NCBI GenBank assembly: GCA_023375785.1
Contig: SZWC01000043.1
Location: forward strand, 163,214 to 227,213
Direction of reading: 5' to 3'
From: Penium margaritaceum
Lineage: Eukaryota > Streptophyta > Zygnematophyceae > Desmidiales > Peniaceae
Length of the DNA: 64,000 bases
The notes beneath the pieces are model-generated. The model made no database searches. It was given only the letters and a program-made list of their open reading frames with translations, and was not told the DNA's origin. The position numbers and the translations under genes are program-made. This document shows, in pieces, positions 47,329-57,455 of this stretch; positions within the stretch are counted from its first letter, which is position 1; each line of letters starts with the position of its first letter.

Positions 47329-47389
47329 AGAGTTGAGGAGATGAAAAATGTAGTTGAGGGCTGATGAGGGGAGAAGCTGGGCACAGGAC

Positions 47390-48020
47390 TGAAACCTCGT
47401 GTACTGAAGAGTGATTCGGCGTGGCTCAGGTTGTCACAAGAGTGGCGATGCAACCGGGTGGGTCCTTATGCCAAGCGGATGAGGATGAGAAAGATGATCT
47501 GTTGATGAATTTGGGCGCAGGGGTGGAACCTTGTGCACTGTAGGAAATCGGCGTGGACGCAGGCCTCCGTGAGATTGGCGGCTGACCAGGCGGATCCATG
47601 TGCCAAGTAGATGAAGTTGAAGGTGAGTGATGAAACGATGTTTTGCTGGAGTGGGCACAGGGGTGAGACCTTGTACGCTGCGGAGTCGAGGGGTGGAGTG
47701 CGGCAAGGGGAAGGCAAGAGCCAACGCACCGCGAGAAATCTGTTGTCGGTGTGGGTGCAAGCTGCTACGAAGAGTGCAGCAAGCTCGTACAGATCCTTGT
47801 GCTGGTCACAGATGCTGATGATTAGGAGGCGGGATCTGATGAGGAAGGCGTGGACGCATGGGCGATACCTCGTGTGCTGCGGAAGTTCCGGCATGGGTGC
47901 ACGTTGTTGCGGAAAGGGCGATGCGACTCGGCGGATCCTTGTGCCAAGTAGACGATGATACAGAAGCGGAGGAAGGAATGATGTCGGAGTCGATTGATGG
48001 CTGAGTGGGCGTAGGGATGA
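47390..48020 (-). repeat. M2 internal tandem units
   Basis: Repeated blocks (ggGGTGnAACCTTGTGCnCTG, then ggcggatccttgtgccaagt) near 47395, 47520, 47660, 47865 and 48015, the minus-strand equivalents of the units in P1. G-boxes are mostly eroded except near 48020 (accacgtgcaa). Confidence 0.6.
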
Positions 48021-48963
48021 AACCACGTGCAATGCAAAGTGATGCGGATGATGACGAGGATGACGTGGATGAAGAAAGGCGATTCGAAGGAGGCAGATGA
48101 GGCTGACGCGGAACAAGGCTGGGGAAGGTGGAGGAGGCTGACAGAGGGGAGGCTGATGAGAATGTGGATGTTGCGGCGAGAGAGGAAGGCGAAAAAGGAT
48201 GTTGAGGTAGGAGGCGGGGCGGTGGTGGGCGCGAGGGAGGTAACCTGTTGCTCTGCTTGTTAGGAGAGTGATGGCTTGTTTCCCAGTCGGCTCGAGGAGT
48301 GAGCGGGAAGACTGGTGGTGTCCGATATCCTGAGGGCGAGAGGCAGTTGGCTGCAGCAGAGGAAGTCGTGAGATGAGCAATGGCGCCAGTCCGCTGATGC
48401 AAGGAAAGTGACGGCTTGTTCCCCAGTTGGCTCGCAATAGGACCAAGAAGACTTGTGGTGTCCGATGTCCTGACGACGGAAGGCACACTGCTGCTCTTGA
48501 CGACGCGAAGGGCGGTGCGAGGGTGTAGCAAGACAATGAATGCACGGAGAGCGAGGAGAATGGAGCGGATGGAGATGGTGCAGATGAAGCAGATGGAGTG
48601 GGTGGGGGAGATGAAGGGCGTTTGTGACGGATGATTTACTGAAGATGATAGATGGAAGATAGCAGGAAGCTTCCTGGAAGATGGCGGTAGGCGCCAACTG
48701 AGGAGCTGTTCTCAAATTTTATTGACATCACATCACCAACTGTTGGGCGCGGATCTGGGCGCAAGACTTGGTCGAGATGACAAAGTGTTGCTTCCGTTTG
48801 AGAAGCAATTGAAGCAGTGTTGCGGACGTGACTTGCTAGCAAAGTGGAGTGACACGACGTGGCAATGGAGGTGACAGATGAATGCTGGGCAGAGGAGCGG
48901 AACGCCTGAAGCTATGACTGGGTCACGGGGCACCAGGTGATGTTACCTCATGCTCTTATTTCA

Positions 48964-49575
48964 TGTCAGAATAATAGAGGAAGTGGGGATGGAAATGGCA
49001 GAAGCAGAAAGAAGCATAGTGATGTGCAGAAGTGCATCAGCAGGATATCAGAAGTAAACAGATGAGAAACAGGGCTAGAAGTTAGTCGCAGAAACTCTAG
49101 GGGGAGTGATACACTTGACAGGGGTGCGTGGTACACAGGTGGTCTGATGAGAGAGAGTTGAGACGGAGCGAGGGTGATGGGTCAGTGTGGACGGAGCGAA
49201 AGTGGAAGAGCGAGGAGTCCTGAACTGAAAGAGGATGGCGAGGGCAGAGGTAGCAATGAACAAGGAAAGTGAAGACATGGCGTAGAAGCCGCAGAACCAA
49301 AGGCAAACAGGATGAAAAGACTGTTCTGTGTTATATTTGGAGGGAATGGACATCCTCCATATATACAAGGAAACAGGATAAGAACACAAAAAGCAACGGC
49401 TTCTTTGCTAGCCGGACGCGAGTGACTCTTCATCACTTTGGTCAGTAACGGTTCGCAGGGGACCGTTGGACCGTTTATTTGTTCTCTCTTCTGAGAGATG
49501 ATCTGGACCTCTTCTCGGATTATCCAAGGCCCTTCTCCAGCAAGAATCGAAGTCAGAGCGCACATATTTCCGACA
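48964..49575 (-). repeat. M2 5' LTR (612 bp)
   Basis: Left edge TGTCAGAATAATAGAGG, right edge TTTCCGACA. On the minus strand it holds TATATATGGAGGATGTCCAT and the following CCCTCC block (about 49366-49340), the family promoter-like region. Confidence 0.8.
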
Positions 49576-50117
49576 TGCCCTCACCGTAGCATCACCCCAA
49601 AAGCAATGCTAACAGGCTGAGTTCCATACTTGGATCTCTCTGAATCATCTCTCCTCTGACGACTGCCAAGACAATTTTTCTTAATGTCAGTTGTCTAACA
49701 GTAGCCCTTTGTCAACAAATTTATCATCAGCTGAGACACCAAGGCACCTCCATACGTTGAGCAGAGGAAGCACCATTACAACAATGTTCACTTTTTGGGA
49801 CGATCCTTCCTCTAGACCCTGCTCAACCTGAACACTCATCCTCAAAGGTTCAGAAAACATCTGGGCCATCAGATCCAATCCGCCACATGCTCGAAGTAAC
49901 AAGCCTCTCCAATGCACTGACAACTGCTTTGCCTGTCAGCTTTGTCCCAACCACCACAACAATAGAACCAAAACTTACTACACTCATCCAACAATATGGC
50001 CTTTAACCGACCCTTCCATCTCTAAACTGCAACCACTCCACTTCCCAGGCCAAGACGTACTACTCATCCAGTAATCAAGATCACAGCAGACATCTGTGCA
50101 AGCGTTGGCCTCGACAT

Positions 50118-50770
50118 TTGCGAAAAAATCGTCCGACATCACTCAAGTCCAGCAACCACACTCCGTTGCCAATTCCACTACCAGTATCTCTCACCCTCTG
50201 CTCTATGTCGACTAAGGACTCCATCTTCACTTTGGATGAGTTAAATCATTTAAGAGCTACGTTCTACGGAGAAGCATCATCATCGTCCCTAACATCACCT
50301 ACCCCTACAGTTAGAACTATCAGCACCAAAAACCACAGTTCCTAGACCCCTCACTCTTCCTCGCCAAGCATGACTTACATATCTACTCCCCCACAATCAT
50401 TCATCTCCCCTCATAGCAAAGAACACATTGCCCTCTCTCCTCTCGGAACATCGTCCCAGTCCAATAAACCTCTTCCTTGCAGGAAACCTCAGAAATATCA
50501 ACAGCAAAGCCTTCTCCTCACCCCTGTTCACAACCGAGGAACTCAAAAACTTCATGAGATCATTTTACAGCATCACAATCACCCCTTCACCTGCTACTCC
50601 CAAAAAACAATCTTCACAGTTCCTAATCATAGATCCAGTTAATCCTCCACTCCCAACTGTAGTCCCACACATCCCCACGGGCATCTCGGCCTCCCTATTT
50701 GACTTCTTTCGCCTCCCTCAACACCTGCGAGACAAGAAACCACAGCCATCAGTCACAATAACCGGTCATT
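50118..50770 (+). other. P0 internal region, unit 2: conserved open region
   Basis: Protein-like stretches SIFTLDELNHLRATFYGEAS and, later, SPLFTTEELKNFMRSFYSI, then SASLFDFFRLPQHLRDKK, match unit 1. Note the internal similarity F-T-x-(D/E)-E-L-x-x-(L/F)-(R/M)-x-x-F-Y seen twice. Unknown family; part of a broken LTR element, so described only. Confidence 0.45.
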
Positions 50771-51099
50771 AAGGTGCACATTTGGCCATGAAGGTGCATA
50801 CACGAGAAGCATGCACGGTTTGATAAATGATTGTCATTTTGTCTTTATGGTTGAAACTCAAACAAGTACTTTGTTTGTGTTTCAAACATCAACCGAGGTT
50901 TCTTTGGAAAAAGGTGGGCATGATAATGTGGCAAACTGCACAAACATATTTTTTGGTCTCCTTGATCAAGAAAAATCATCATGTATTAATGATGATTTTT
51001 CTACTTTATTACGTTGCGGTCGCACTGACCTCTCTAATGATATTCATGATATTTCTTCATTGTCATGTCCATTGTCTATGAGTTACTTAAATCCATCTT

Positions 51100-51480
51100 C
51101 TTTCACTTTGCCATGTCGCATGATTTGTTTATCGATCATTGGAAATGGTAATTGTTCGTTCCGCGTGTTATCATTTTAAGTATATGGAACAGAGACAAAA
51201 CATGTCGTGGTATGTAGAGGAGTTGCCATATTTTTAGCTTATCATTTTTGTGCATTTTGAGTAGCTTTGTGTATGGATCATGCACAGAGTTGGGTTTCTC
51301 TAGAGATGTATATACAGTACATGTGTACAGAGGGGACATGGGGGTCTTTTGCTGAAATTCTGGTAGCAGCACATTTTGTACAACAAAACGTTTTTGATGT
51401 GACAGAATAACAAGGAATGATTTCACAATGTGTTTTTTAAAAGGATGTATGTCCACCATTTGCTCATCTAAAGTTCTGAA
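51100..51480 (+). pseudogene. Helentron OTU domain
   Basis: The frame ending at 51179 reads SIIGNGNCSFRVLSF, the OTU active-site block with aspartate replaced by asparagine but the cysteine retained (family D-G-N-C-x-F-R-x-x-S). Downstream, about 51320-51410, another stretch reads MYIQYMCTEGTWGSFAEILV then AAHFVQQNVFDVT, the G-T-W-G-x-x-x-E-I-x-A-x-A motif that precedes the catalytic histidine. OTU proteases cleave ubiquitin-like linkages; in Helentrons their role is unknown. Confidence 0.75.
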
Positions 51481-52310
51481 ATATGCAAGTTGAAGTTGCA
51501 GAAATCATATCTGAGGGGCCACCGTACTGATCACCGATAATCTCCAAACATTTTTGCAACATGTATTCAATCTAAGAGTAGGTGACATGTACAATCTTAT
51601 ACTTGTTTCTAAGTGAAAAACGTTTGAACGAGTTATGCGTGAAACTTTTGTGTCTCATAACGAGCCATCTATTGATATTGCGTGTTCAAAAGATGTAAAG
51701 TCTGAATGTACGGAAAGAAAACATGTACAATCACCCTCACAAACAGTAAAACAACAGAAGGGGCGAATTAGGTAGTTTGCAAATATTTTATTGGACGTTC
51801 TAAGCAAGACCAGGTTGTTGACCGTATCAAGTGATACAAACACAAATACATTTTTGCAAACTGAACATGTCACAAGTGGCATGGCTATGACTTAAACCAC
51901 CAAACACCTAACTGATTATCATGAACCATTTCTTGAATGGCAAAGGGCATGCCAAAAGGCAATGGTTTATGAAGCAATTGAACAAGAGGTTCAGAAGTGG
52001 TACAAGGATTACTGTCAGGCAGTGGGGAAGTAATATGGTGTTTTGTTGGTGTTTTGAGTCTAGTGCCTGCTGCTGTTGTGCGTGAATATTTTCTGTAATT
52101 GTACTAAGGTCCCACGTCTTGGTACAAGAAATATTTCCAGAATTTCCCACATGTGCTCATACAAAAAGACATTATAAATCAAAAAACAATTGTTAAAGAC
52201 TTGGTTCAGAACAAACACGGTCCAATGCCATCCTCAACTGTAAAAACAATGAATGTTGATGAATTTGAAAGGGATACAATGGATGGACCATGTTTTTCTT
52301 GTTGTTAATA
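51481..52310 (+). pseudogene. Helentron linker, weakly coding
   Basis: AT-rich, mostly interrupted sequence between the OTU and DUF6570-like parts. A protein-like stretch (about 51900-52010, EPFLEWQRACQKAMVYEAIE then QEVQKWYKDYCQAVGK) suggests continuation of the same protein, but no domain is named. Confidence 0.4.
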
Positions 52311-52339
52311 ATTTATGCTGTTTTTCATGAATCAATTGT

Positions 52340-52670
52340 CAGTGTGTTATCATCTGGATGGTGATGGACAACATGTATGTCCTCAGTGTGATTCATACAT
52401 GAAATGAGGAGATATACCACCATTCAGTAATGAGCATATTTACAATATGAATGATATCCACCATGATCCTTCTAGCCTTTTCTCTTTGGAAGAGAGGTGC
52501 CCTAACATACCATTGATGAAGATTGAACTCCTAAGGCATGGTCGCCAAAAGAAATTCAGGGATGGGATTACAAGAGAACTTTGTGATGTTTTTCAATGAG
52601 TGACTGAATCACCTCGTTCACTATCAATGACAGAAGCAAAAACTATTGCATTCAAACGTAAAATGTAATA
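52340..52670 (+). pseudogene. Helentron DUF6570-like segment
   Basis: One frame reads HLDGDGQHVCPQCDSYMK, GDIPPFSNEHIYNMNDIH, SLEERCPNIPLMKIELLR and HGRQKKFRDGITRELCDV. It includes a C-P-x-C zinc-binding-like pair and the L-x-x-x-E-E-R-x-x-x-x-x-(I/P)-x-M-x-I-x-x-L-x-x-(G/H)-x-Q pattern typical of the DUF6570 region found upstream of Helitron Rep in these elements. Two stops interrupt it. Confidence 0.7.
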
Positions 52671-53027
52671 TCACACCTCTGCCTGGTCTGAAAGTTTAAG
52701 AGCAAACATCATCATCAAATCATGGCAACATCTGCTCGACAACTCGTCCTATTGAACTGTCAACAGTTCAAATGGACAATTTTGTATCTGACCTGTCAAC
52801 ATTTCATTCTCAAACTAGCAACAAGAAGGAGATTAAGAAAAAAACAATGAAAAAACAAACGGTGATGATAACCTCTTTGTAGATTATGAAGATGACCAAA
52901 TGGAACAAACAATGTGCTTTACACATCCAGTTTTACAATCGGTTCAGATGGTCACTTTGTGCCATGTGAAGGGAAAATACCATCTACATTCGTTTACACA
53001 ACAACATGAAAAATATGTATCTTCCTA

Positions 53028-53660
53028 TTGCTCGGTGGACACAAAAGTAATGCACATGTACCATCTAACATTTCTAAACTAATGTCCAATTTTTCAGTCC
53101 CTTATCAAATAGTTGTCAAGTGGGATGTCTTTAATAAAGACCGTAGGTTTGTACTTCGTCATGACAATTATTTTTTCAAGTTTTATGTATGCCAGATGCT
53201 AACAAGTTGTGACATATCATCAGTTTGTACGATACAACGTGTCCACAAAAGAATCAATGCAGCAAATGTGCAAAAACCTGAAGAGAGGACACAGTTACCG
53301 GAAAGCATTATGATCTATAAAAAATTAAAAAAAAGGAGCGTGGGACAAACGCATACTCGAATGACAACAAGAAATATTTGTTTGCCTTTCTCAGACACAA
53401 GAAAAACAACCCAACGTTTTTTCTCGTTGAATATGGCTGACACTTGTTTGCCAGCATCGTTGCGTATTCTCTTGATGTTGAACGATAAGAAGCTGTCAAA
53501 GTCAGAGATCACCGTACTAAAATACCAAGAGAAAGAAAAACGTGTTACGAATCCTCCAATAACTCCTAAATGTTATTTCCATCACCGTCATAAACATTTA
53601 TTAAAAAATGTGATTTTGACAACTGATGGCCCAGGTGGTGACGTCGAGTCCTATTTTTGA
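53028..53660 (+). pseudogene. Helentron Rep N-terminal (Helitron_like_N) region
   Basis: A 210-codon open frame contains RFVLRHDNYFFKFYVCQMLT followed by DISSVCTIQRVHK. This matches the Helitron-like N block in which a histidine-aspartate pair starts the P-x-x-x-x-R-H-D-x-x-F-A-F-x-x-F-N helix. It is followed by a basic stretch. The next domain (HUH) begins about 30 bases after its stop. Confidence 0.75.
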
Positions 53661-54403
53661 GCTGTGGGATTTTAACATCGTGGTAGTCCTCACTGTCACG
53701 TGTTGTCATGGGTGAAAGATGCTCCAGACATGGAGGTCAACTCTCCAGATGAGGTCGTTGAATTTGTTAATCAATACATCACAACAGACTTGGATGAAAT
53801 TTCCGATGATCTTCAAAATCTACAAAGTGCACTTTCTGTTGCCAGAAAAAGAAGGGCTTCAACACTTGTGCCTTTGGGTTTCCGCATCCACAATTTTTGT
53901 CTACTGTCAAACTTCTTCCCCTTGATGAAGGAATATCATAACATGAGAAAGAACATCACAACACATTTATTTTAAAATGGTTGGAACTCTCAGATTCATT
54001 ACAAAAAATATTTGCATATTAACAGTTCCTCCAATTGTGTGAACTTTTTGAAGTGGAATACATTATGGCTGTTTGTTTGTCCTTGAGAAAGACAAAAAAA
54101 ATATACAAGAAAAAACCAATACACCAAAATATATAGCCATTCAACTCTGATATTTTGAAACATCCATATGCATGGGCAAGCTATGTTGTTTCATACATGT
54201 GCAAAGGAAACAAGTTAATGAGTCACATGTTGAGATCAGTTATGGATGCATTGAAAAAACAAGACGGCACGGAAAAAATCCAAACACTGATCACAAAGGT
54301 TGTCAATTCACTAATCCACGATCAAGAGGTCAGTGCACAAGAGGCATTGACCTTGATGACACGAACGTCATTGAGATTTTCTAGTCGGTCTTTGTTTTTT
54401 TGA
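53661..54403 (+). pseudogene. Helentron Rep HUH nuclease and tyrosine region
   Basis: HRGSPHCHVLSWVKDAP (about 53676-53726) carries the two-histidine HUH metal site (H-C-H at 53691-53699), followed by DEVVEFVNQYITTDL, the usual continuation. About 450 bases on, HPYAWASYVVSYMCKG (54161-54208) supplies the tyrosines of the Y-x-x-x-Y-x-K motif that would join to DNA during rolling-circle strand transfer, and VSAQEALTLM follows as in family members. The stretch between the two motifs is interrupted. Confidence 0.85.
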
Positions 54404-55200
54404 ATTTGAGTCCTTGGAAAAAAAGATTTACTCGTTGTCAAACCAAAGAAAGAGTTGGCCAAGCTTGAACCTCCACCAGAAGACATGTTCTCTGTGTATG
54501 CTGCATTTTCTCAATACAAGAGGTGACCAATGGATTTTGAAACATAGTACTTTGCTGACCTTATGTCCAAATGTAACGACAAGAAAACATAGCATGTTTG
54601 CCTCAATAAACAGGTTTGAAAGGATTTTGAACCAAATGAAAGAGGAAGAATTTTACGGTGACGGTCATAACATACTCTTAACATTTGCTACACCAAAAAA
54701 GGGAACAAAGAATAGAAGTCAAATATTTGGTTTACAGCAAAACTTTTAGAATTCAGTTATAAACTACATTTCTTGAAAAGCATATAAATTTATCAGGTTT
54801 CTTGATTACGGAGCAAACAGAGATGACTACCACTACAAATCAGAGCAAGTTTTTCTTGTTGTGCCCTTTTGAAAGGAAGAGGATCTCATCCCTGAGTGGG
54901 TTAATAAATTTTTTCTAGGAAAGCAAGATGAGTTAAGACAAAAGATGGAAGAGGATTCACCCAAATATTCTACGTGGGAGAAGATTTTTGTGGAATTCGA
55001 GTTCTCGCTTCGAGCATCACATGAAGCAATGGATGAAGACAGCACAGTAAATTAAAACAGAGTGCAAACGATTGCAGAGAAGACCTGGCGTGAAGTATGA
55101 ACATGTTAGTTGTCCGATGTTTGCAGAAAAAGCAAGACGTTGTGAAGAATTCTTTGCAATGAATTCAAACAGAACATGGAACAACGTGCATTCATTGATG
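54404..55200 (+). pseudogene. Helentron Rep-helicase linker
   Basis: Frame-shifted coding remnants without clear domains connect Rep to the helicase. Protein-like stretches occur at about 54600-54750 and 55070-55200 (CEEFFAMNSNRTWNNVHSLM). Confidence 0.45.
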
Positions 55201-56050
55201 AAATTATGCACAAGTGTTGCACAAGGAAAGAACCAGTGCACATTATCATATCTGGTGGTGCTGGTGTTGGTTAATCTATATTTGTGCATGCTTTCTACAA
55301 GCGCCTCTTACGTTTCTATAATGGCGATCCAAATAATGACCATACCATACTCAAAGTGTTGAAACTAGCACCAATAAGTGTTGCTGCCTTCAACATGGAT
55401 GATTTTACTGTACAGTACACCTTGAACTTTTACATGTCAGAAAACCCTGTATCATCAGAATCACAACAAACATTGGTTTGTCTGTTGGGATCAGTGAAAT
55501 TCATCATGTTGCATGAGGTGTCAATGGTTGGACGATGTATCATGCATTGTCTGGACAGACGGATGCGAGAGGTGAAAGGAAAAAAAATGTCATTTGGAGG
55601 TGTAAATATTCTTTTGGTTGGTGATTGTTTCTAACTGAAACCAATCTTGGATGGTTACTTGTGTAAATATTTTACAGAGATTGATGACTGTTGTACACAT
55701 TCGGGCAAGACAACACATCTTCCTTGGTCTCTTTTTTAACTATACAAGTTACATACCAGAATGGGCCAACATGATGGCTCATTTTCAAAATTTTGAACAG
55801 CCTCCACGAAAACAAGTGCACTGATGCAGTTCATGATTTCTTCAGGTCAATGCTGGTTGATCTCAATACGAAATTTGAACAAAGGGAAATCCTCCACCTC
55901 TTCACACTGAACAAAAAACTAGAAACACATAACCTTTCCTGTTTTCAAACCGAATTGACGGCTAAATTTATGTCATGCATGAGATGCATACTTAAGTCAT
56001 GGAATTGGACATCTTTTGGATGAAACTAGAGATGACAGACGTCACACTGC
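55201..56050 (+). pseudogene. Helentron PIF1-type helicase
   Basis: PIF1/RecD-like motifs in order: Walker A IIISGGAGVG-x-S (55242-55277), in which the codon for the catalytic lysine is now a stop; Walker B-like FIMLHEVSMVG (family I-x-D-E-x-S-M-V, the aspartate replaced by histidine); DRRMREVKG and SFGGVNILLVGDCF (family F-G-G-x-x-x-L-x-x-G-D-F-x-Q), where the motif III glutamine is also a stop. It would unwind the donor strand during rolling-circle transposition. Downstream motifs are fragmentary. Loss of these residues alone makes the copy inactive. Confidence 0.85.
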
Positions 56051-56640
56051 AAGCCTCACAAATCCACGCCGTCTTCATGGGTGTCATGTTCAAATGATTC
56101 AAATTGGGACACTAGTGATGGTGTGGTGAATGTTGCAAAAGACTATCTCCGCCATGCATCACTTTTAAATAATGAAGTGATTACATTCTGGGTGGAATTT
56201 GTAAACAAGTTGGTTGAAAAAAAAAACAACGCCGAAAATACTGTACCCACATTTTTTATGAAAACGTTCCACATAACTGGACACCAATGAAATGAATCAA
56301 GAACACCTTTATGCAAACAAGCAATGACGGAATGGGGATGTCAGGTAGATAGTTTCCACTTGCACATGCGAATGCAATAACAGTCTACAAGGCACATGGG
56401 TGTACTTTCCACAAAAAAACCTTCATTGACGTATCAGGCTTCCAAACATATCACATGTATTATATTACTCTCAGTCATTTCTCTGACGCACGTTTCATAC
56501 ATCTCGATTATTACGACAAAGATGAGATCAAAGTGTTAGCAAAAGTTGTTGCCGAGATGAAATGATTACGTAGGCAGATGAAGATGTGTTGTCTTCCAAC
56601 ACTATACTCATTAGATACAGATGATGCTTTTAGGATTTAC
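56051..56640 (+). pseudogene. Helentron helicase C-terminal remnants
   Basis: Broken coding sequence expected to hold the last helicase motifs. One readable piece near 56325-56470 (about VYFPQKN and similar) resembles the region around the late G-x-T-V-H-K-x-Q-G block, but I could not confirm that motif. Confidence 0.4.
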
Positions 56641-57251
56641 TACCAGAATATCCAAAGTTTACACAAACATCCAAGAAACATTACATGTAGAACTGAACTG
56701 TAATACACCAATCTCATCATCATATCAGAAACGCACCATGATATACACAATCCATAAACCCTTTCACATCTTCGTGGTATTGTAGGAGGTCTTCATGGAA
56801 GACCTCCTACAATACCCTCTGAGTATTGTAGGAGGTCTTCTCATAGAAACAACTGATGTCATTGTGGACCACCACAATGGGGATGGGATTGAAGCCATGA
56901 AATGGTGGGATAAAAGTCTGCCTTACATTTGTGTATAGATGCGTGATGGTTTTTTATTGTTCTCCCAGCTCATCTCCTGTGCAGTTTCTCCCGTTCATAC
57001 ACACATTGGCACAGACTACGTCACCAAAAATCTTTATGATATGAACAATGAAATTGGTACTAACCGGTTCCTTGTGGTTAGAGTTTCTGATTGAATGTAA
57101 ATTCAAAATGCACGTTGCTTCAGCTACGCATGAAAGTGAATCTACCATTGACCACATATGGAGTAATATCAATGACATGTCCATATATGTAGATGTACAA
57201 GAGATGTACTTCTCAGACTATTTCCCCATTATCATCAGTGTGATGAAATGA
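56641..57251 (+). pseudogene. Helentron C-terminal endonuclease (EEP fold)
   Basis: It starts YYQNIQSLHKHPRNI then LIIISETHHDIH, matching the N-x-R-(S/G)-L and E-T motifs of endonuclease/exonuclease/phosphatase domains. It ends HESESTIDHIWSNINDMS then YFSDYFPIIISV, matching S-x-I-D-H-I and S-D-H-x-P, with the last histidine changed to tyrosine. A 46-bp inverted-copy insertion (56795-56840) interrupts the middle. Such an AP-like endonuclease fused C-terminally is diagnostic of Helentrons. Confidence 0.8.
56777..56840. repeat. Inverted triplication of an 18-bp word
   Basis: GTATTGTAGGAGGTCTTC (56777-56794) is followed, after atg, by its exact inverse GAAGACCTCCTACAATAC (56798-56815) and, after seven bases, by a second direct copy (56823-56840). 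The flanking frame reads LRGIVGGLLIETTDV on either side, so 46 bp were added locally. Confidence 0.9.
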
Positions 57252-57455
57252 CAATCTACAACTCATACATTGGCATTTCACTTGACGTAATCAGAGCTGA
57301 GATCACGCATGTCAGGTGTGCTCTTTTTCCAAACTCGTTATCTCTGATTTCAGGCATAATTCTCATCTCTTATTGTCCATATCTTTCACATACTCAAAGT
57401 TATGTTTGTGTACTAACATTTTTAGAATATCTCCCATGCAATATTTTTCTTTCTT
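57252..57455. other. Spacer after the endonuclease region
   Basis: No recognisable content. Confidence 0.3.

Larger units (their letters stand above)
46446..49575 (-). mobile_element. Non-autonomous LTR element M2 (minus strand, in P0)
   Basis: Minus-strand fossil. 5' LTR 49575-48964 (612 bp), degraded primer site 48963-48952, largely non-coding internal region, purine tract ggaattcagggaggg (minus), 3' LTR 46696-46446. The 3' LTR is only 251 bp because about 360 bp of its middle are absent. Flanks TACCC (46441-46445) and TGCCC (49576-49580) form a 5-bp target duplication with one change. The empty site is visible in the first P0 unit at 34656-34660. Same family as M1, P1 and P2. Confidence 0.8.
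45981..50814 (+). mobile_element. P0 second unit, interrupted by M2, ending in a partial LTR
   Basis: The internal region restarts at the primer-like site 45981-45992, is interrupted by M2 (46446-49575), resumes at 49581 and ends near 50756. There the sequence jumps into an internal fragment of the P0 LTR (about 50757-50814: ccggtcattaaggtgcacat, then ttggccatgaaggtgcata). Compared with unit 1 the last ~120 bp of the internal region and the first part of the LTR are missing. The Helentron sequence follows directly. Fossil; non-coding apart from the shared open region. Confidence 0.6.
50811..57260 (+). mobile_element. Decayed Helentron (Helitron-like rolling-circle transposon)
   Basis: Plus-strand remnants occur in order over about 6.4 kb: an OTU cysteine-protease domain (about 51.1-51.5 kb), a DUF6570-like segment (52.3-52.65 kb), the Helitron Rep N-terminal region (53.03-53.4 kb), the HUH nuclease and tyrosine motifs (53.69 and 54.17 kb), a PIF1-type helicase (55.2-56.0 kb) and an endonuclease/exonuclease/phosphatase domain (56.65-57.25 kb). 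Rep plus PIF1 defines Helitrons. The C-terminal endonuclease and the OTU domain are the marks of the Helentron/Helitron2 group, described from algae, fungi and animals. Many stops and frame changes make it inactive. The left end abuts a partial P0 LTR; neither terminal hairpin nor A/T target was identified. Confidence 0.85.

Noticed and set aside
47466-48545. 359-codon minus-strand open frame in M2
   Set aside because: Same reason: compositional by-product of the non-coding internal region, not conserved as protein among the four copies.
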